Source of the DNA: Bacteroidota bacterium
GTDB taxonomy: Bacteria > Bacteroidota > Bacteroidia > Chitinophagales > Chitinophagaceae
DNA: 64,000 bases
Direction: 5' to 3'
Assembly: GCA_023417815.1 (NCBI GenBank)
Contig: JAEZEI010000068.1
Span: forward strand, 39,252 to 103,251
Position numbers and translations under genes: made by a program. The notes below the pieces were generated by a model that worked only from the letters and a program-made list of their open reading frames with translations, was not told where the DNA came from and made no database searches. This document shows, one piece after another, positions 17,954 to 26,863 of the stretch (the stretch's first letter is position 1; each line of letters starts with the position of its first letter).

Positions 17954-20314
17954 ATGAAAATCTATCTGTCCGTTTTATTTGCACTGACCGTTTCCTTCTC
18001 CTGGGCGCAGGACATCAGGAACAACCCGGAAAGCAACCATGGAAACAGGTTCGAACAATTGGGAACCATCCTGCCTACACCAAATGAATACAGGACAGCC
18101 AGCGGTGCGCCCGGTCCAAAGTACTGGCAACAGCGTTGCGATTATGATATCGTATGCGAGCTTGATGAAAAGAACAGGAGGCTAACCGGTAAGGAAACCC
18201 TTACGTTTTACAACAATTCGCCCGATGAACTCACTTATTTGTGGCTGCAGCTTGATGAAAATCAGCATAGCTCCAAGAATAATTCAGGCTATACCTCTTC
18301 CAATTCACTTCCCAACCTGGTTTCGGATACCTACCTCGACCTGCTTGAAGGCAAGAAGGACCGTGAATACGGGCATAATATCACCAAGGTTACCACTGCA
18401 ACCGGCGCCCCGTTAAAATATACCATCAACCGCACCATGATGCGGGTTGACCTTCCGCAGGCACTTAAACCAGGACAAAAATTCGTTTTCAAAGTAGACT
18501 GGTGGTACAATATCATTGACCGAAGGAAATATGGTGGACGCGGTGGATATGAATATTTTCCTGAAGATGGTAATGATTTGTACACCATCGCACAGTGGTT
18601 TCCCAGGTTGTGTGTTTACAGCGATTTCCAGGGATGGCAAAACCAGCAGTTCACCGGAACCGGTGAATTTGCCCTCATCTTTGGCAATTACAGGGTGTCT
18701 ATAACCGTACCGGCCGATCATGTTGTGATGTCGACCGGGGAAGGCCAGAATTACCAGCAGGTATTATCCCCATCCGAATATGCTCGCTGGCAGAGGGCCC
18801 AAACAGCCAGGGATGTAGTTGAGATCGTAACACTGAATGAAGCTGTTGCAAAAGAAAAAAAGCGCTCCACTGCAAAGAAGACATGGATCTTCAAGGCAGA
18901 TATGGTGCGTGATTTTGCCTGGGGCAGCAGCCGGAAATTTGTTTGGGACGCAATGCCTACAAATATCAACGGCAAAAAGATCATGTGCATGAGTGCTTAT
19001 GGTAAGGAAGCTTACAATCTTTACCGCCGTTACAGCACCAAGGTAGTTGCCCATACCCTGAAGGTATATTCAGATTTTACTATCCCCTATCCTTACCCGG
19101 TAGCGCAAAGTATAGAGGCTTCAAACGGTATGGAATACCCGATGATCTGCTTCAATTTCGGGCGTACTGAAAAAGACGGTACCTATAGCGAAGGAATAAA
19201 GAATGGAATGATCGGTGTGATCATACATGAAGTAGGTCATAACTTCTTCCCGATGATCATTAACAGCGATGAACGCCAGTGGACCTGGATGGATGAAGGT
19301 TTGAACACCTTTATGGAATATATCAGTGAAGAATTATGGGATAATAAATTCCCGGTTACGCGCGGACCTGCCTACAAGATCGTGGATTATATGAAGCTGC
19401 CGAAGAACCAGCTTGAACCGATCATGACCAATAGTGAGAACATCATCCATTTTGGTCCTAACGCTTATTCAAAACCGGCAACCGGCCTGAATATTCTTCG
19501 CGAAACCATCATGGGACGTGAACTGTTCGATTTTGCTTTCCGTGAATATGCCCGCCGCTGGGCTTTCAAACATCCTACTCCTGCTGACCTGTTCAGGACA
19601 ATGGAAGATGCCAGCGCTGTGGACCTTGACTGGTTCTGGCGTGGCTGGTTCTATGGAATTGAACCATGTGATATATCCCTTGACTCGGTAAGGTGGGCAG
19701 TATTGGATGCTGATGCAACTATTGCCCAGCCGGAAAGGGTGGTAAATGTTCCTGTAGGTAAGCCACTGCTTAATCCGTTTGATGATATAAGTAAAGTAAG
19801 GAACCGTGAAGACAAGGCCATTGTTTTTGCTACGGATGCAGATACGAGCCTCCAGGATTTTTACTGGAAATATGCACGCGACAAGGCTACGGTAGATACT
19901 TCTGCGCATATCATAACTGTTCCGGAAGTGGTGGATTCGCTATCGCCCGCCCAAAAGAGAAGCCTTGCAGGAAACAGGATGCTTTATGAACTTTCCTTCA
20001 GCAATAAGGGCGGGCTGGTGATGCCGATAATTGTTGAATGGACCTTCAAGGATGGTACAAAAGAAGTTGACCGCCTGGAAGCGCAGGTTTGGCGCAAGAA
20101 TGAGCAAAAGGTTACAAGGGTATTCCTTAAAAATAAGGAAGTGGCTTCCGTGAGGCTCGACCCAATGCGCGAAACAGCCGATATTAATGAAGATAATAAC
20201 CATTGGCCCGCTATCGAGACTACTCCTTCAAAATTCAGACTGTATAAGGATAAGATGATAAATGCACCTGGTGGAACTCCTGGTACCAACCCGATGCAGA
20301 AACAGGCAAAGTGA
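17954..20314 (+). CDS. M1 family zinc aminopeptidase, secreted
   Basis: 786 aa. Signal peptide of ~19 residues ending SWAQ. The N-terminal beta domain is followed by a thermolysin-like catalytic domain with HEVGH (H425-H429) and the third zinc ligand E448 in WTWMDEGLN, exactly the HExxH-x18-E spacing of M1 peptidases. The usual exopeptidase motif GxMEN appears as SNGMEYP: the Asn is replaced by Tyr, as I recall for many Bacteroidota M1 homologues, which may change N-terminal amine recognition. No T9SS C-terminal domain is seen, so it is probably periplasmic or outer-membrane associated. It is followed by a strong terminator at 20339-20370. Confidence 0.9.
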   Translation: MKIYLSVLFALTVSFSWAQDIRNNPESNHGNRFEQLGTILPTPNEYRTASGAPGPKYWQQRCDYDIVCELDEKNRRLTGKETLTFYNNSPDELTYLWLQLDENQHSSKNNSGYTSSNSLPNLVSDTYLDLLEGKKDREYGHNITKVTTATGAPLKYTINRTMMRVDLPQALKPGQKFVFKVDWWYNIIDRRKYGGRGGYEYFPEDGNDLYTIAQWFPRLCVYSDFQGWQNQQFTGTGEFALIFGNYRVSITVPADHVVMSTGEGQNYQQVLSPSEYARWQRAQTARDVVEIVTLNEAVAKEKKRSTAKKTWIFKADMVRDFAWGSSRKFVWDAMPTNINGKKIMCMSAYGKEAYNLYRRYSTKVVAHTLKVYSDFTIPYPYPVAQSIEASNGMEYPMICFNFGRTEKDGTYSEGIKNGMIGVIIHEVGHNFFPMIINSDERQWTWMDEGLNTFMEYISEELWDNKFPVTRGPAYKIVDYMKLPKNQLEPIMTNSENIIHFGPNAYSKPATGLNILRETIMGRELFDFAFREYARRWAFKHPTPADLFRTMEDASAVDLDWFWRGWFYGIEPCDISLDSVRWAVLDADATIAQPERVVNVPVGKPLLNPFDDISKVRNREDKAIVFATDADTSLQDFYWKYARDKATVDTSAHIITVPEVVDSLSPAQKRSLAGNRMLYELSFSNKGGLVMPIIVEWTFKDGTKEVDRLEAQVWRKNEQKVTRVFLKNKEVASVRLDPMRETADINEDNNHWPAIETTPSKFRLYKDKMINAPGGTPGTNPMQKQAK

Positions 20315-20338
20315 TCTAAGATCTCATCGAATTGATAA

Positions 20339-20370
20339 AAGAGCCGGTTTCAGACCGGCTCTTGTTTTTT
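20339..20370 (+). terminator. Rho-independent terminator after the M1 peptidase gene
   Basis: Perfect 10-bp stem AAGAGCCGGT / ACCGGCTCTT (20339-20348 and 20354-20363), loop TTCAG, then TTGTTTTTT. Confidence 0.9.
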
Positions 20371-20498
20371 CAGGAATTTTTTGCAAATTTGTACCCGAAC
20401 TCTGCAATATTCAATACCTCTCCATAATTGCCGTCCGGCAATGAAGTAACCACATCCACTCCGGGAAAACATTATTTCATTACCAAAAAAACTGCATT

Positions 20499-21374
20499 AT
20501 GAAAAGGGTATTGCTATCCTTAGCTCTCCTCGTTACCATGAACGTAACTGCACAGAACTGTGCACAGATCAACCAGGCATTTATCAATAATACCGGGGGT
20601 AACAGTTACCGTTTAACCATTAATTATGATGGTAACGGTCAGAAACATTTTTCAATTAAATTTTACAGTGGGGCTGTTTCAGCAGCTAACCTGGTGTCGA
20701 CCACATGCATGAGTACGCACGGATCGGGCACACAGAATGTTGAATTCACTTCTCCCCTTCCACCACTGGCTGTGGTTACACCAGGTACAGGTAATTGCGG
20801 TGGTGGCGCTGATTGCACGCCACAAACGGTGGCCTTTACCGGCGGGCCGCTTCCTGTAAAACTTTCATCCTTCTATGCAAGCCGTACCGGCAACGGAGTT
20901 CAGCTTAGCTGGAATACTTCTTCGGAAGTGAATGCCCATAGCTTCATTATACAGAAGAATAAGGGAAATGGTTTTACCGACATTGCCACGGTAGCGGCAA
21001 CAAACAATACCAACGGTAGCAACTATTCATTTACAGATCATGAAAGCGCAAAAGAATCTGTTTATTACAGGCTTTTAATGCGCGATTCAGATGGCTCATC
21101 TGCTTACAGTGAAACCAGGATGATCCGTGGCGGATCTGACGCGGGATTTACAGTGTATCCAAACCCTGTTACAGGAAACAGTAATATTTCCATTTCTGAC
21201 CTCACCGGTCCGGTTAAGGTTGATATCATGGACAAAGCCGGAAGAACACTCCGTTCTTTTAACCTTGTTAACTCAAATTCCTTTCGTCTCGAAAATCTGC
21301 CAAAAGGAACTTATATGCTGAGGGTAACCAACCAGAAGGGCGAAGCCTCAACAAAAATGCTTAGCGTGATCTAA
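20499..21374 (+). CDS. Secreted protein with T9SS type A sorting domain
   Basis: 291 aa. Signal peptide of ~18 residues (MKRVLLSLALLVTMNVTAQ). An N-terminal domain of ~100 residues with several Cys (NCAQINQAF, TTCMSTHG, GNCGGGADCTPQTV) resembles the beta module found at the start of many Chitinophagaceae surface proteins. A fibronectin-like segment follows (LPVKLSSFYASRTGNGVQLS ... FIIQKNKG ... YYRLLMRDSDG). The last ~75 residues (FTVYPNPVTGNSNISISDL ... GTYMLRVTNQKG) are the type A T9SS C-terminal signal, removed on export. No enzyme motif is seen; an adhesin or structural role is a guess. It is bracketed by terminators at 20339 and 21391 and so is monocistronic. Confidence 0.85.
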   Translation: MKRVLLSLALLVTMNVTAQNCAQINQAFINNTGGNSYRLTINYDGNGQKHFSIKFYSGAVSAANLVSTTCMSTHGSGTQNVEFTSPLPPLAVVTPGTGNCGGGADCTPQTVAFTGGPLPVKLSSFYASRTGNGVQLSWNTSSEVNAHSFIIQKNKGNGFTDIATVAATNNTNGSNYSFTDHESAKESVYYRLLMRDSDGSSAYSETRMIRGGSDAGFTVYPNPVTGNSNISISDLTGPVKVDIMDKAGRTLRSFNLVNSNSFRLENLPKGTYMLRVTNQKGEASTKMLSVI

Positions 21375-21390
21375 CTGAATATTGTTTATT

Positions 21391-21425
21391 AAAAAAGGCC
21401 GTTTCTTTTCGATACGGCCTTTTTC
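21391..21425 (+). terminator. Rho-independent terminator after the 20499 gene
   Basis: 11-bp stem AAAAAGGCCGT / ACGGCCTTTTT (21392-21402, 21414-21424) with an 11-nt loop and flanking A and T runs, so it could work in both directions. Confidence 0.88.
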
Positions 21426-21436
21426 TTCAATGTCTT

Positions 21437-21535
21437 TTCACCACCCAACCTCCAACCTCCAACCTCAAACCTCCAACCCCAAACTTCCAACCTCAAACCT
21501 CCAACCTCAAACCTCCAACCTCAAACTTCCAACTA
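21437..21535 (+). repeat. Heptanucleotide tandem repeat (AACCTCC / AACCTCA family), upstream of lpdA
   Basis: About 14 consecutive 7-bp units of the form AACCTCC, AACCTCA, AACTTCC or AACCCCA run from ~21440 to 21535, ending just before the lpdA promoter box. The same heptamer in reverse complement (GGAGGTT) follows lpdA at 22963-22995 and recurs at 34686-34724 and 54747-54800. Confidence 0.85.
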
Positions 21536-21541
21536 TTTAAT

Positions 21542-21549
21542 TAGTTTTG
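21542..21549 (+). promoter_or_regulatory. -7 promoter box for lpdA
   Basis: TAGTTTTG (TAnnTTTG) lies 24 nt before the ATG at 21574. The heptamer repeat occupies the whole -33 region, so repeat number could affect this promoter. Confidence 0.45.
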
Positions 21550-21573
21550 CCACTCAAAATAAAACAACCTGAT

Positions 21574-22962
21574 ATGGCATACGACGTAATAGTGCTTGGA
21601 AGCGGACCCGGGGGTTATCCTGCTGCGATCCGCGCATCACAGCTTGGTAAAAAAGTGGCGATCATTGAAAAAGAGAGCCTGGGAGGTATCTGCCTTAACT
21701 GGGGATGTATCCCTACCAAGGCCCTGCTGAAGAGCGCGCAGGTATATGAATACACCCGTCATGCTGCCGATTACGGAATCAATGTAAAGGAAGCGACCCA
21801 TGATTTTGGAGGAGTGGTGAAGCGCAGTCGCGGTGTGGCCGACAAAATGAGCAAGGGGGTTCAGTTCCTCATGAAAAAGAATAAGATCGAGGTGATCATG
21901 GGCTTCGGTAAACTGGTTGCTCCCGGAAAGATCGAAGTGACCGGTTCTGATAATAATAAGCAGGTGGTGGAAGCAAAGAATATTGTGATCGCAACCGGCG
22001 GGCGCGCGCGCGAATTGCCTTCCATGCCTATCGACGGCAAGAAGATCATCGGCTACCGCGAGGCTATGGTGCTGCCCCAGCAACCAAAAAGCATGATCAT
22101 CTGCGGCAGCGGCGCTATCGGCTCCGAATTCGCCTATTTCTATAACAGCATGGGCACAAAGGTCACTATCGTGGAATTCATGCCCAGGATCGTGCCTGTG
22201 GAAGATGAAGACATCAGCAAGGAACTGGAAAAGCAATACAAGAAACAAGGCATCAGCATAATGACCAACAGCGAGGTGCTTAAAGTGGATACTTCAGGAA
22301 ATGGTGTGAAAGCTACTGTGAAGACAGCATCAGGCGAACAGGTACTTGAAGCAGATATCCTGCTTAGCGCTGTGGGTGTTGTTGCAAATATTGAAAACAT
22401 CGGGCTGGAACAACTTGGCATCAAAACAGAAAAAGGAAAGATAGTGGTGGATGCCAACCAGCAAACCTCTGTTCCGGGGATATATGCCATCGGCGACTGC
22501 ACACCGGGACAAGCACTTGCGCACGTTGCTGCGAAGGAAGGGATCAATGCTGCAGAGCACCTTTCGGGACATAAGGTAGAACCAATGGACTATAACAACA
22601 TTCCTGGCTGTACTTATTGCACACCGGAGATCGCATCCGTTGGTTATACAGAAAAGGCTGCGAAAGAAGCAGGCTATGAAGTAAAGGTGGGCAAGTTCCC
22701 GTTCATGGCAAGCGGTAAGGCCAGTGCTGCCGGGGCCACCGAAGGTTTTGTAAAGGTTGTTTACGATGCCAAGTACGGCGAATTCCTGGGATGCCATATG
22801 ATCGGCGCCAATGTTACTGAAATGATCGCTGAAGCTGTGGTGGCACGCAAACTGGAAACCACCGCCCACGAGATCCTGAATGCAGTGCACCCCCACCCAA
22901 CCATGAGCGAAGCGCTTAAAGAAGCCACCGCCGCGGCATATGGAGAGGCGATTGATATTTAA
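21574..22962 (+). CDS. lpdA: Dihydrolipoyl dehydrogenase (E3)
   Basis: 462 aa from the ATG at 21574 (MAYDVIVLGSGPGGYPAAI); the frame opens at a TTG at 21547 next to the promoter box, which is rejected. FAD-binding GxGxxG is at the N-terminus. The redox disulfide is C40-x4-C45 in GGICLNWGCIPTK. NAD-binding IICGSGAIGSEFA, the second FAD motif GIYAIGDCTPG and the C-terminal dimer-interface His/Glu in AVHPHPTMSEA are all present. By family knowledge it reoxidises the lipoyl groups of 2-oxoacid dehydrogenase E2 subunits; an E2 gene lies 15 kb away (37709). It is flanked by inverted copies of a heptamer repeat, and a hairpin with a T-run (23015-23041) can end its transcript. Confidence 0.96.
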   Translation: MAYDVIVLGSGPGGYPAAIRASQLGKKVAIIEKESLGGICLNWGCIPTKALLKSAQVYEYTRHAADYGINVKEATHDFGGVVKRSRGVADKMSKGVQFLMKKNKIEVIMGFGKLVAPGKIEVTGSDNNKQVVEAKNIVIATGGRARELPSMPIDGKKIIGYREAMVLPQQPKSMIICGSGAIGSEFAYFYNSMGTKVTIVEFMPRIVPVEDEDISKELEKQYKKQGISIMTNSEVLKVDTSGNGVKATVKTASGEQVLEADILLSAVGVVANIENIGLEQLGIKTEKGKIVVDANQQTSVPGIYAIGDCTPGQALAHVAAKEGINAAEHLSGHKVEPMDYNNIPGCTYCTPEIASVGYTEKAAKEAGYEVKVGKFPFMASGKASAAGATEGFVKVVYDAKYGEFLGCHMIGANVTEMIAEAVVARKLETTAHEILNAVHPHPTMSEALKEATAAAYGEAIDI

Positions 22963-22995
22963 GTTGGAGGTTGGAAGTTTGAGGTTGGAGGTTTA
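22963..22995 (-). repeat. Heptanucleotide repeat (GGAGGTT orientation) downstream of lpdA
   Basis: Four to five 7-bp units (GTTGGAG, GTTGGAA, GTTTGAG, GTTGGAG) directly follow the lpdA stop. They are the reverse complement of the array upstream of lpdA. Confidence 0.75.
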
Positions 22996-23014
22996 GCTGC
23001 CATATAAAAACTGT

Positions 23015-23041
23015 AGAGACGCATATTTGCGTCTCTTTTTT
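23015..23041 (+). repeat. GAGACGC palindrome, copy 1 (also a likely terminator of lpdA)
   Basis: Arms AGAGACGCA and TGCGTCTCT with a 4-nt loop (TATT) at 23015-23036, followed by T6. It belongs to the eight-copy palindrome family in this window and, being followed by T's, fits a Rho-independent terminator on the plus strand. Confidence 0.8.
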
Positions 23042-23092
23042 GTTACACTGCGATCACAGAGAAGGCGCTGAGTTGCACAGAAGGAGTATTTG

Positions 23093-23704
23093 TTATTTAT
23101 CGGGTTCGGGAACTCCGTTATACCACCGGATATATTTTAATTTATCTGCATCGGTATAAATATTATTCTTCTTCAGGTCTGCAAGGATCGCCTTATTATC
23201 AGCAACCACCTTTTTAATATTTCCTTTACCGGCATATTTTACTTTTCCGGATTTCATGACCAGCATGATCTCATGTGATGCAGGAACGGCGGCTGTGGCA
23301 GCAAGGGTAATCAATGGAATAATTCCCGGACCGGCGATCAACAGGTTTTTTTGCTTGTAGAACAGGTATGGATTTGGACCATCGCATTGCAGTTTCCAGA
23401 AGTGAACATTGAAGTCGAAATAATCTGTTACATAAACACTGCTTCCATCACTGAATCCCCATGTTCGCCGCAACTGCTTTTTGGTGATCCCGTCTCCACT
23501 TATCCTGACCTTCGCAGCAATAATAGTAGGATCTTTTTTTGTTGCCTGCAATAATTCTACTTCAAAATCCGGTGTATAGGACGGCTCGTTATTAAGGTAC
23601 TCCTGGTAGGTCTTATAAAATCCTTTCTTATACTTCTGAAGATCTGCCTGTGAATAGGCATGAAGGGTCACGAAAAGAAATAACAGCAGCAGTTGTGGTT
23701 TCAT
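23093..23704 (-). CDS. Secreted DUF6563-like protein
   Basis: 203 aa. Signal peptide of ~18 residues ending HAYSQ. The mature protein starts with YKKGFYKTYQEYLNNEPSYT and has a middle hydrophobic stretch (LLIAGPGIIPLITLAATAAV). A lysine-rich C-terminus (KLKYIRWYNG) follows. The YxTYQE(Y/F)LNNEPS opening is what I associate with DUF6563, function unknown; this assignment is from memory. It starts 26 bp after the DUF4197 gene on the same strand and has no promoter box of its own, so it is probably the second gene of that transcript. Confidence 0.65.
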   Translation of the reverse strand: MKPQLLLLFLFVTLHAYSQADLQKYKKGFYKTYQEYLNNEPSYTPDFEVELLQATKKDPTIIAAKVRISGDGITKKQLRRTWGFSDGSSVYVTDYFDFNVHFWKLQCDGPNPYLFYKQKNLLIAGPGIIPLITLAATAAVPASHEIMLVMKSGKVKYAGKGNIKKVVADNKAILADLKKNNIYTDADKLKYIRWYNGVPEPDK

Positions 23705-23730
23705 TTTGAATTTATATAGGTAATACTTCC

Positions 23731-24444
23731 TTATCCGAAAACCTTCTTAAGCAGGTCGCTAACCCTTGCTGCCGGATCTTTACGGATCTTTTGCTCTTCG
23801 AGTCCTATTGTATAGAACAGCCCTTCGAGGGCTTTGGAAGTTACGTAGGCAGCGAGGTCGGTTTCCACCTTTGATGAGGAAAAGCGATTATAGTTCGTGA
23901 AAACGGTGTTCCAGTGCTGGGTGGCATTTACCTTATCGAGGGAGGTATTGATCACCGGGCGCATCCTTTCTGTGAGTTCTGCCGTGGTCATCTTCTTAAG
24001 ATATTCTGTAGCTGCGAAATCACCGCCCCTGAGGATGCTTAAACCATCCTGCAGGGTCATTTTCTTAATGGCATCGATAAAGATGGAAGAAACATCCCCG
24101 GCGGCATCTTCTGCTGCCCTGTTCATTGAAAGGATGGCCTTATCCACCATATTGCCCATACCCATTGAACGCAGGGTCTTTTCTACCTTCTTAGCTTCTT
24201 CGGGCATCATGATCTTTATCGCCTCATTGGCAAAATAACCGTCGGCCTTGTGCAGCAGGTTCGTACTGTTCACTGCGCCAACAGATAATGCTTCTCTCAG
24301 TCCACCAATGATCTCTTCATTCGAAAGCGATGACGATGATGTTTTGATCCCGACTTTTTCACCGAGTTTTTTAAGACCGCCTAATTGCGCGTGGAGTGTA
24401 AATGCAGCGGACAGTAAGCAGACAGATAGGAAAATTTTCTTCAT
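23731..24444 (-). CDS. DUF4197 family exported protein
   Basis: 237 aa. Signal peptide of ~19 residues (ending TLHAQ), then an all-helical DUF4197 domain: SNEEIIGGLREALSVGAVNS, FANEAIKIMMPEEAKKVEKT, then FIDAIKKMTLQDGLSILRGG and LEGLFYTIGLEEQKIRKDP. The family is widespread in Proteobacteria and Bacteroidota and its function is unknown. A -7 box (24475-24482) lies 30 nt upstream. The DUF6563-like gene follows after 26 bp. Confidence 0.85.
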   Translation of the reverse strand: MKKIFLSVCLLSAAFTLHAQLGGLKKLGEKVGIKTSSSSLSNEEIIGGLREALSVGAVNSTNLLHKADGYFANEAIKIMMPEEAKKVEKTLRSMGMGNMVDKAILSMNRAAEDAAGDVSSIFIDAIKKMTLQDGLSILRGGDFAATEYLKKMTTAELTERMRPVINTSLDKVNATQHWNTVFTNYNRFSSSKVETDLAAYVTSKALEGLFYTIGLEEQKIRKDPAARVSDLLKKVFG

Positions 24445-24474
24445 ACCAATGGTTTTTCTGGTTTAGGAACATAA

Positions 24475-24482
24475 CAAATGTA
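24475..24482 (-). promoter_or_regulatory. -7 promoter box for the DUF4197 gene
   Basis: Minus-strand TACATTTG matches TAnnTTTG, 30 nt upstream of the ATG at 24444. Confidence 0.45.
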
Positions 24483-24536
24483 ACCGGAATGTTGCAAATG
24501 AAGGGTTAAAAACGAAAATGCATTTTCTTTGCCGCT

Positions 24537-25655
24537 ATGAAAATAGCAGTACTAGGAGCCGGAATGGTGGGCAGGACCATGGCGGAAGACCTTTCTACAT
24601 TCCATGAAGTGACTTCTTACGACATAAATGAATCAAACCTCTCAAAGCTCCGCGGCGTTAAGGGTGTAAAGGCCGACCTTTCAGCATACGGCGAATATCC
24701 TGAATTGCTTCAGCATGCCGACCTGGTAATATCTGCGGTTCCGGGATTCATAGGTTATGAAACCCTGGAAGCGATCATCGGCTGCAAAAAGAACGCTGTC
24801 GATATTTCCTTCTTCCCCGGGAATGCGCTTGAACTGGATGAACTTGCGAAAAAGAACGGTGTGACAGCCATCGTTGACTGCGGTGTAGCCCCAGGCATGG
24901 GAAATTTCATTCTTGGCTATCACAATGCGAAGATGAAGGTGAAAAAATTCCTGTGCATGGTTGGAGGGTTGCCGGTGGAAAGAAAATTTCCTTTTGAATA
25001 TAAAGCTCCGTTCTCTCCTGTGGATGTAATAGAAGAATATACCCGCGAGGCAAGGTATGTGGAGAACGGCAACATCGTTACCCGGCCTGCTTTGAGCGAT
25101 CCTGAGCTGATCCACGTGAACGGAATAGGAACACTCGAAGCTTTCAACACCGACGGCCTGCGTTCCATCCTATTCACCATGCCGCACATTCCCGATATGA
25201 AGGAGAAGACCCTTCGATACCCAGGGCATATCGGTTTGATCGGTGCCCTGAAAGAAGCCGGATTCTTCTCAACAGAACCTGTGCAGGTTGGCAATGTGAA
25301 GATCCCCCCGCTGCAACTAACATCCACTCTTCTTTTCAGGGAATGGAAATTGCACGACAATGAGCCCGAATTCACCTATATGAAGGTGCAGCTAGAAGGT
25401 GATGAAAATGGAAAGGAGAAGAAATATGAATACGAGGTGCTGGACCATAACGATCCCGAAACCGGCTACAGTTCTATGAGCAGGACAACAGGATTCACCT
25501 GCACTGCAGCAGCTAACCTGATTATGGGAAACCTGTTCACTGAAAAAGGGGTCTTTCCTCCCGAACTGGTGGGCAGCGATGAACACTGCTTCCGGTTCGT
25601 ATTGAAATACCTCGAGGAAAGAAATGTGATCTATAATGTAAAGGAACTCTCCTAG
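24537..25655 (+). CDS. Saccharopine dehydrogenase-like oxidoreductase
   Basis: 372 aa, cytoplasmic. An N-terminal Rossmann fold (MKIAVLGAGMVGRTMAEDL) is followed by VISAVPGFIGYETLEAII and the catalytic-domain hallmark DCGVAPGMGNFILGYH, typical of the saccharopine dehydrogenase/carboxynorspermidine synthase superfamily. In Bacteroidota such proteins are annotated as saccharopine dehydrogenase or lysine-pathway reductases; the real substrate is not evident here, and no lysine-pathway gene is adjacent. The divergent DUF4197 gene has its own promoter. Its stop overlaps the stop of the convergent M43 gene in a CTAG palindrome (25652-25655). Confidence 0.85.
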   Translation: MKIAVLGAGMVGRTMAEDLSTFHEVTSYDINESNLSKLRGVKGVKADLSAYGEYPELLQHADLVISAVPGFIGYETLEAIIGCKKNAVDISFFPGNALELDELAKKNGVTAIVDCGVAPGMGNFILGYHNAKMKVKKFLCMVGGLPVERKFPFEYKAPFSPVDVIEEYTREARYVENGNIVTRPALSDPELIHVNGIGTLEAFNTDGLRSILFTMPHIPDMKEKTLRYPGHIGLIGALKEAGFFSTEPVQVGNVKIPPLQLTSTLLFREWKLHDNEPEFTYMKVQLEGDENGKEKKYEYEVLDHNDPETGYSSMSRTTGFTCTAAANLIMGNLFTEKGVFPPELVGSDEHCFRFVLKYLEERNVIYNVKELS

Positions 25656-26863
25656 ATCTTCACTACCCTTACCTGCTTCACAAATCCGTCCTTAACGATC
25701 CTCACAAAATAGATCCCGGTTGACAGCAACCGCATGTCTAACTGGTTGGAAGAAGAATGTGTCAGGATATTCCTGCTCACCACTATTCCCCTGGTATCAC
25801 GTACCGTCACCTTTGCACCGGCCAGGTCCAGTTCGTTCATTGGAGAAATGGTAACGGAAGACGTTGCCGGGTTAGGAAATACCAGCACGTCCATCGGCTT
25901 TACATCTGCAGTTGGAAGCGGATCCTGTGGAAGCGGTCCTCCCGTGGCATAGCTGCTGTCGCATACGAATGATCCGAGGATCATGTTGCGCGGACTGCCG
26001 GAAGCAAATACGCTGCGCATTTTTTGCTTCTGTCCCTGGGTGAACATATTCATGCAGGCATCGTCCGTGAGATCCATGAAATTCATGAACATATCACCGT
26101 TCTGGTCTGGGGAACAGGTTGACATCTTAGGAAACGATGGACAGTAATAATTATAGCTCTTTTGCTCGGGGGTATCATCCACATCATCACTTCCGCACAG
26201 GGCATCTCCCCAAATATGCTTTAGTCCCAGCCAGTGCCCCACCTCGTGGGTGGCTGTACGGCCCTTATTGAAAGGTGCCCTTAAAAATCCTGTAGTTCCA
26301 AATACATCGAAGTTGATCACGATACCATCCTTATCTGCTGGTCCGCCGGGCATGGTAGCATAACCCAGGCTTCTGCCGAACATATTGCATACCCATATAT
26401 TGAGGTAGCGTCGTGTATCCCACGCATCCACACCACCGCTGGCAGTGAACTTCATCGATTCAGCAGCAGTGAAGGCGCTGGTATTGGTGTATTTCCGGTT
26501 TATACCGGTGGTAGAACGACCGTTAGGATCTACTTTGGCAAGGCAGAACATGATCCTGGTATCAGCCATCGCGCCGCGGAAGGCCTGAGGCACCATGGAA
26601 GCATCCAGGTTACGCAGCCTGAAGTCCGCATTCAATGCATCGATCTGGCTTTTCACCTGCGCATCGGATATGTTCTGGTGAGATTGGTTATAGAGTACAT
26701 GAACCACCACCGGGATCGTAATGAGCTCGTCCGGTACGGTGTCCCTGAAACTTTCGTAAACTGTATTCCCCTTTTCCTCGTACAACGAGGTTACCACACA
26801 GCTTCGCTGTGCAAAGGCAGGAATAAAGATCATGGTCGCAAATAGAGTAAGTAACCCCCGCAT
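25652..26863 (-). CDS. Pregnancy-associated plasma protein-A family (M43) zinc metalloprotease with T9SS type A signal
   Basis: 403 aa. Signal peptide of ~19 residues (PAFAQ). The metzincin zinc site is HEVGHWLGLKH (H206-H216) and the Met-turn is in NFMDLTDDACMNMF, the M43B/cytophagalysin arrangement. Several Cys (GDALCGSDD, YYCPSF, STCSPDQ) probably form disulfides around the zinc site. The C-terminus VLVFPNPATSSVTIS ... STGIYFVRIVKDG is a type A T9SS sorting domain, so the enzyme should be released or surface-bound. Upstream a minus-strand TATATTTG at 27018-27025 is the nearest good -7 box, leaving a leader of ~150 nt. The stop overlaps that of the convergent dehydrogenase gene. Confidence 0.9.
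   Translation of the reverse strand: MRGLLTLFATMIFIPAFAQRSCVVTSLYEEKGNTVYESFRDTVPDELITIPVVVHVLYNQSHQNISDAQVKSQIDALNADFRLRNLDASMVPQAFRGAMADTRIMFCLAKVDPNGRSTTGINRKYTNTSAFTAAESMKFTASGGVDAWDTRRYLNIWVCNMFGRSLGYATMPGGPADKDGIVINFDVFGTTGFLRAPFNKGRTATHEVGHWLGLKHIWGDALCGSDDVDDTPEQKSYNYYCPSFPKMSTCSPDQNGDMFMNFMDLTDDACMNMFTQGQKQKMRSVFASGSPRNMILGSFVCDSSYATGGPLPQDPLPTADVKPMDVLVFPNPATSSVTISPMNELDLAGAKVTVRDTRGIVVSRNILTHSSSNQLDMRLLSTGIYFVRIVKDGFVKQVRVVKI

Noticed and set aside
21637..22248. 203-codon antisense frame inside lpdA
   Set aside because: Shadow of a strongly conserved gene; composition (His/Asp-rich) reflects codon bias of the sense strand.
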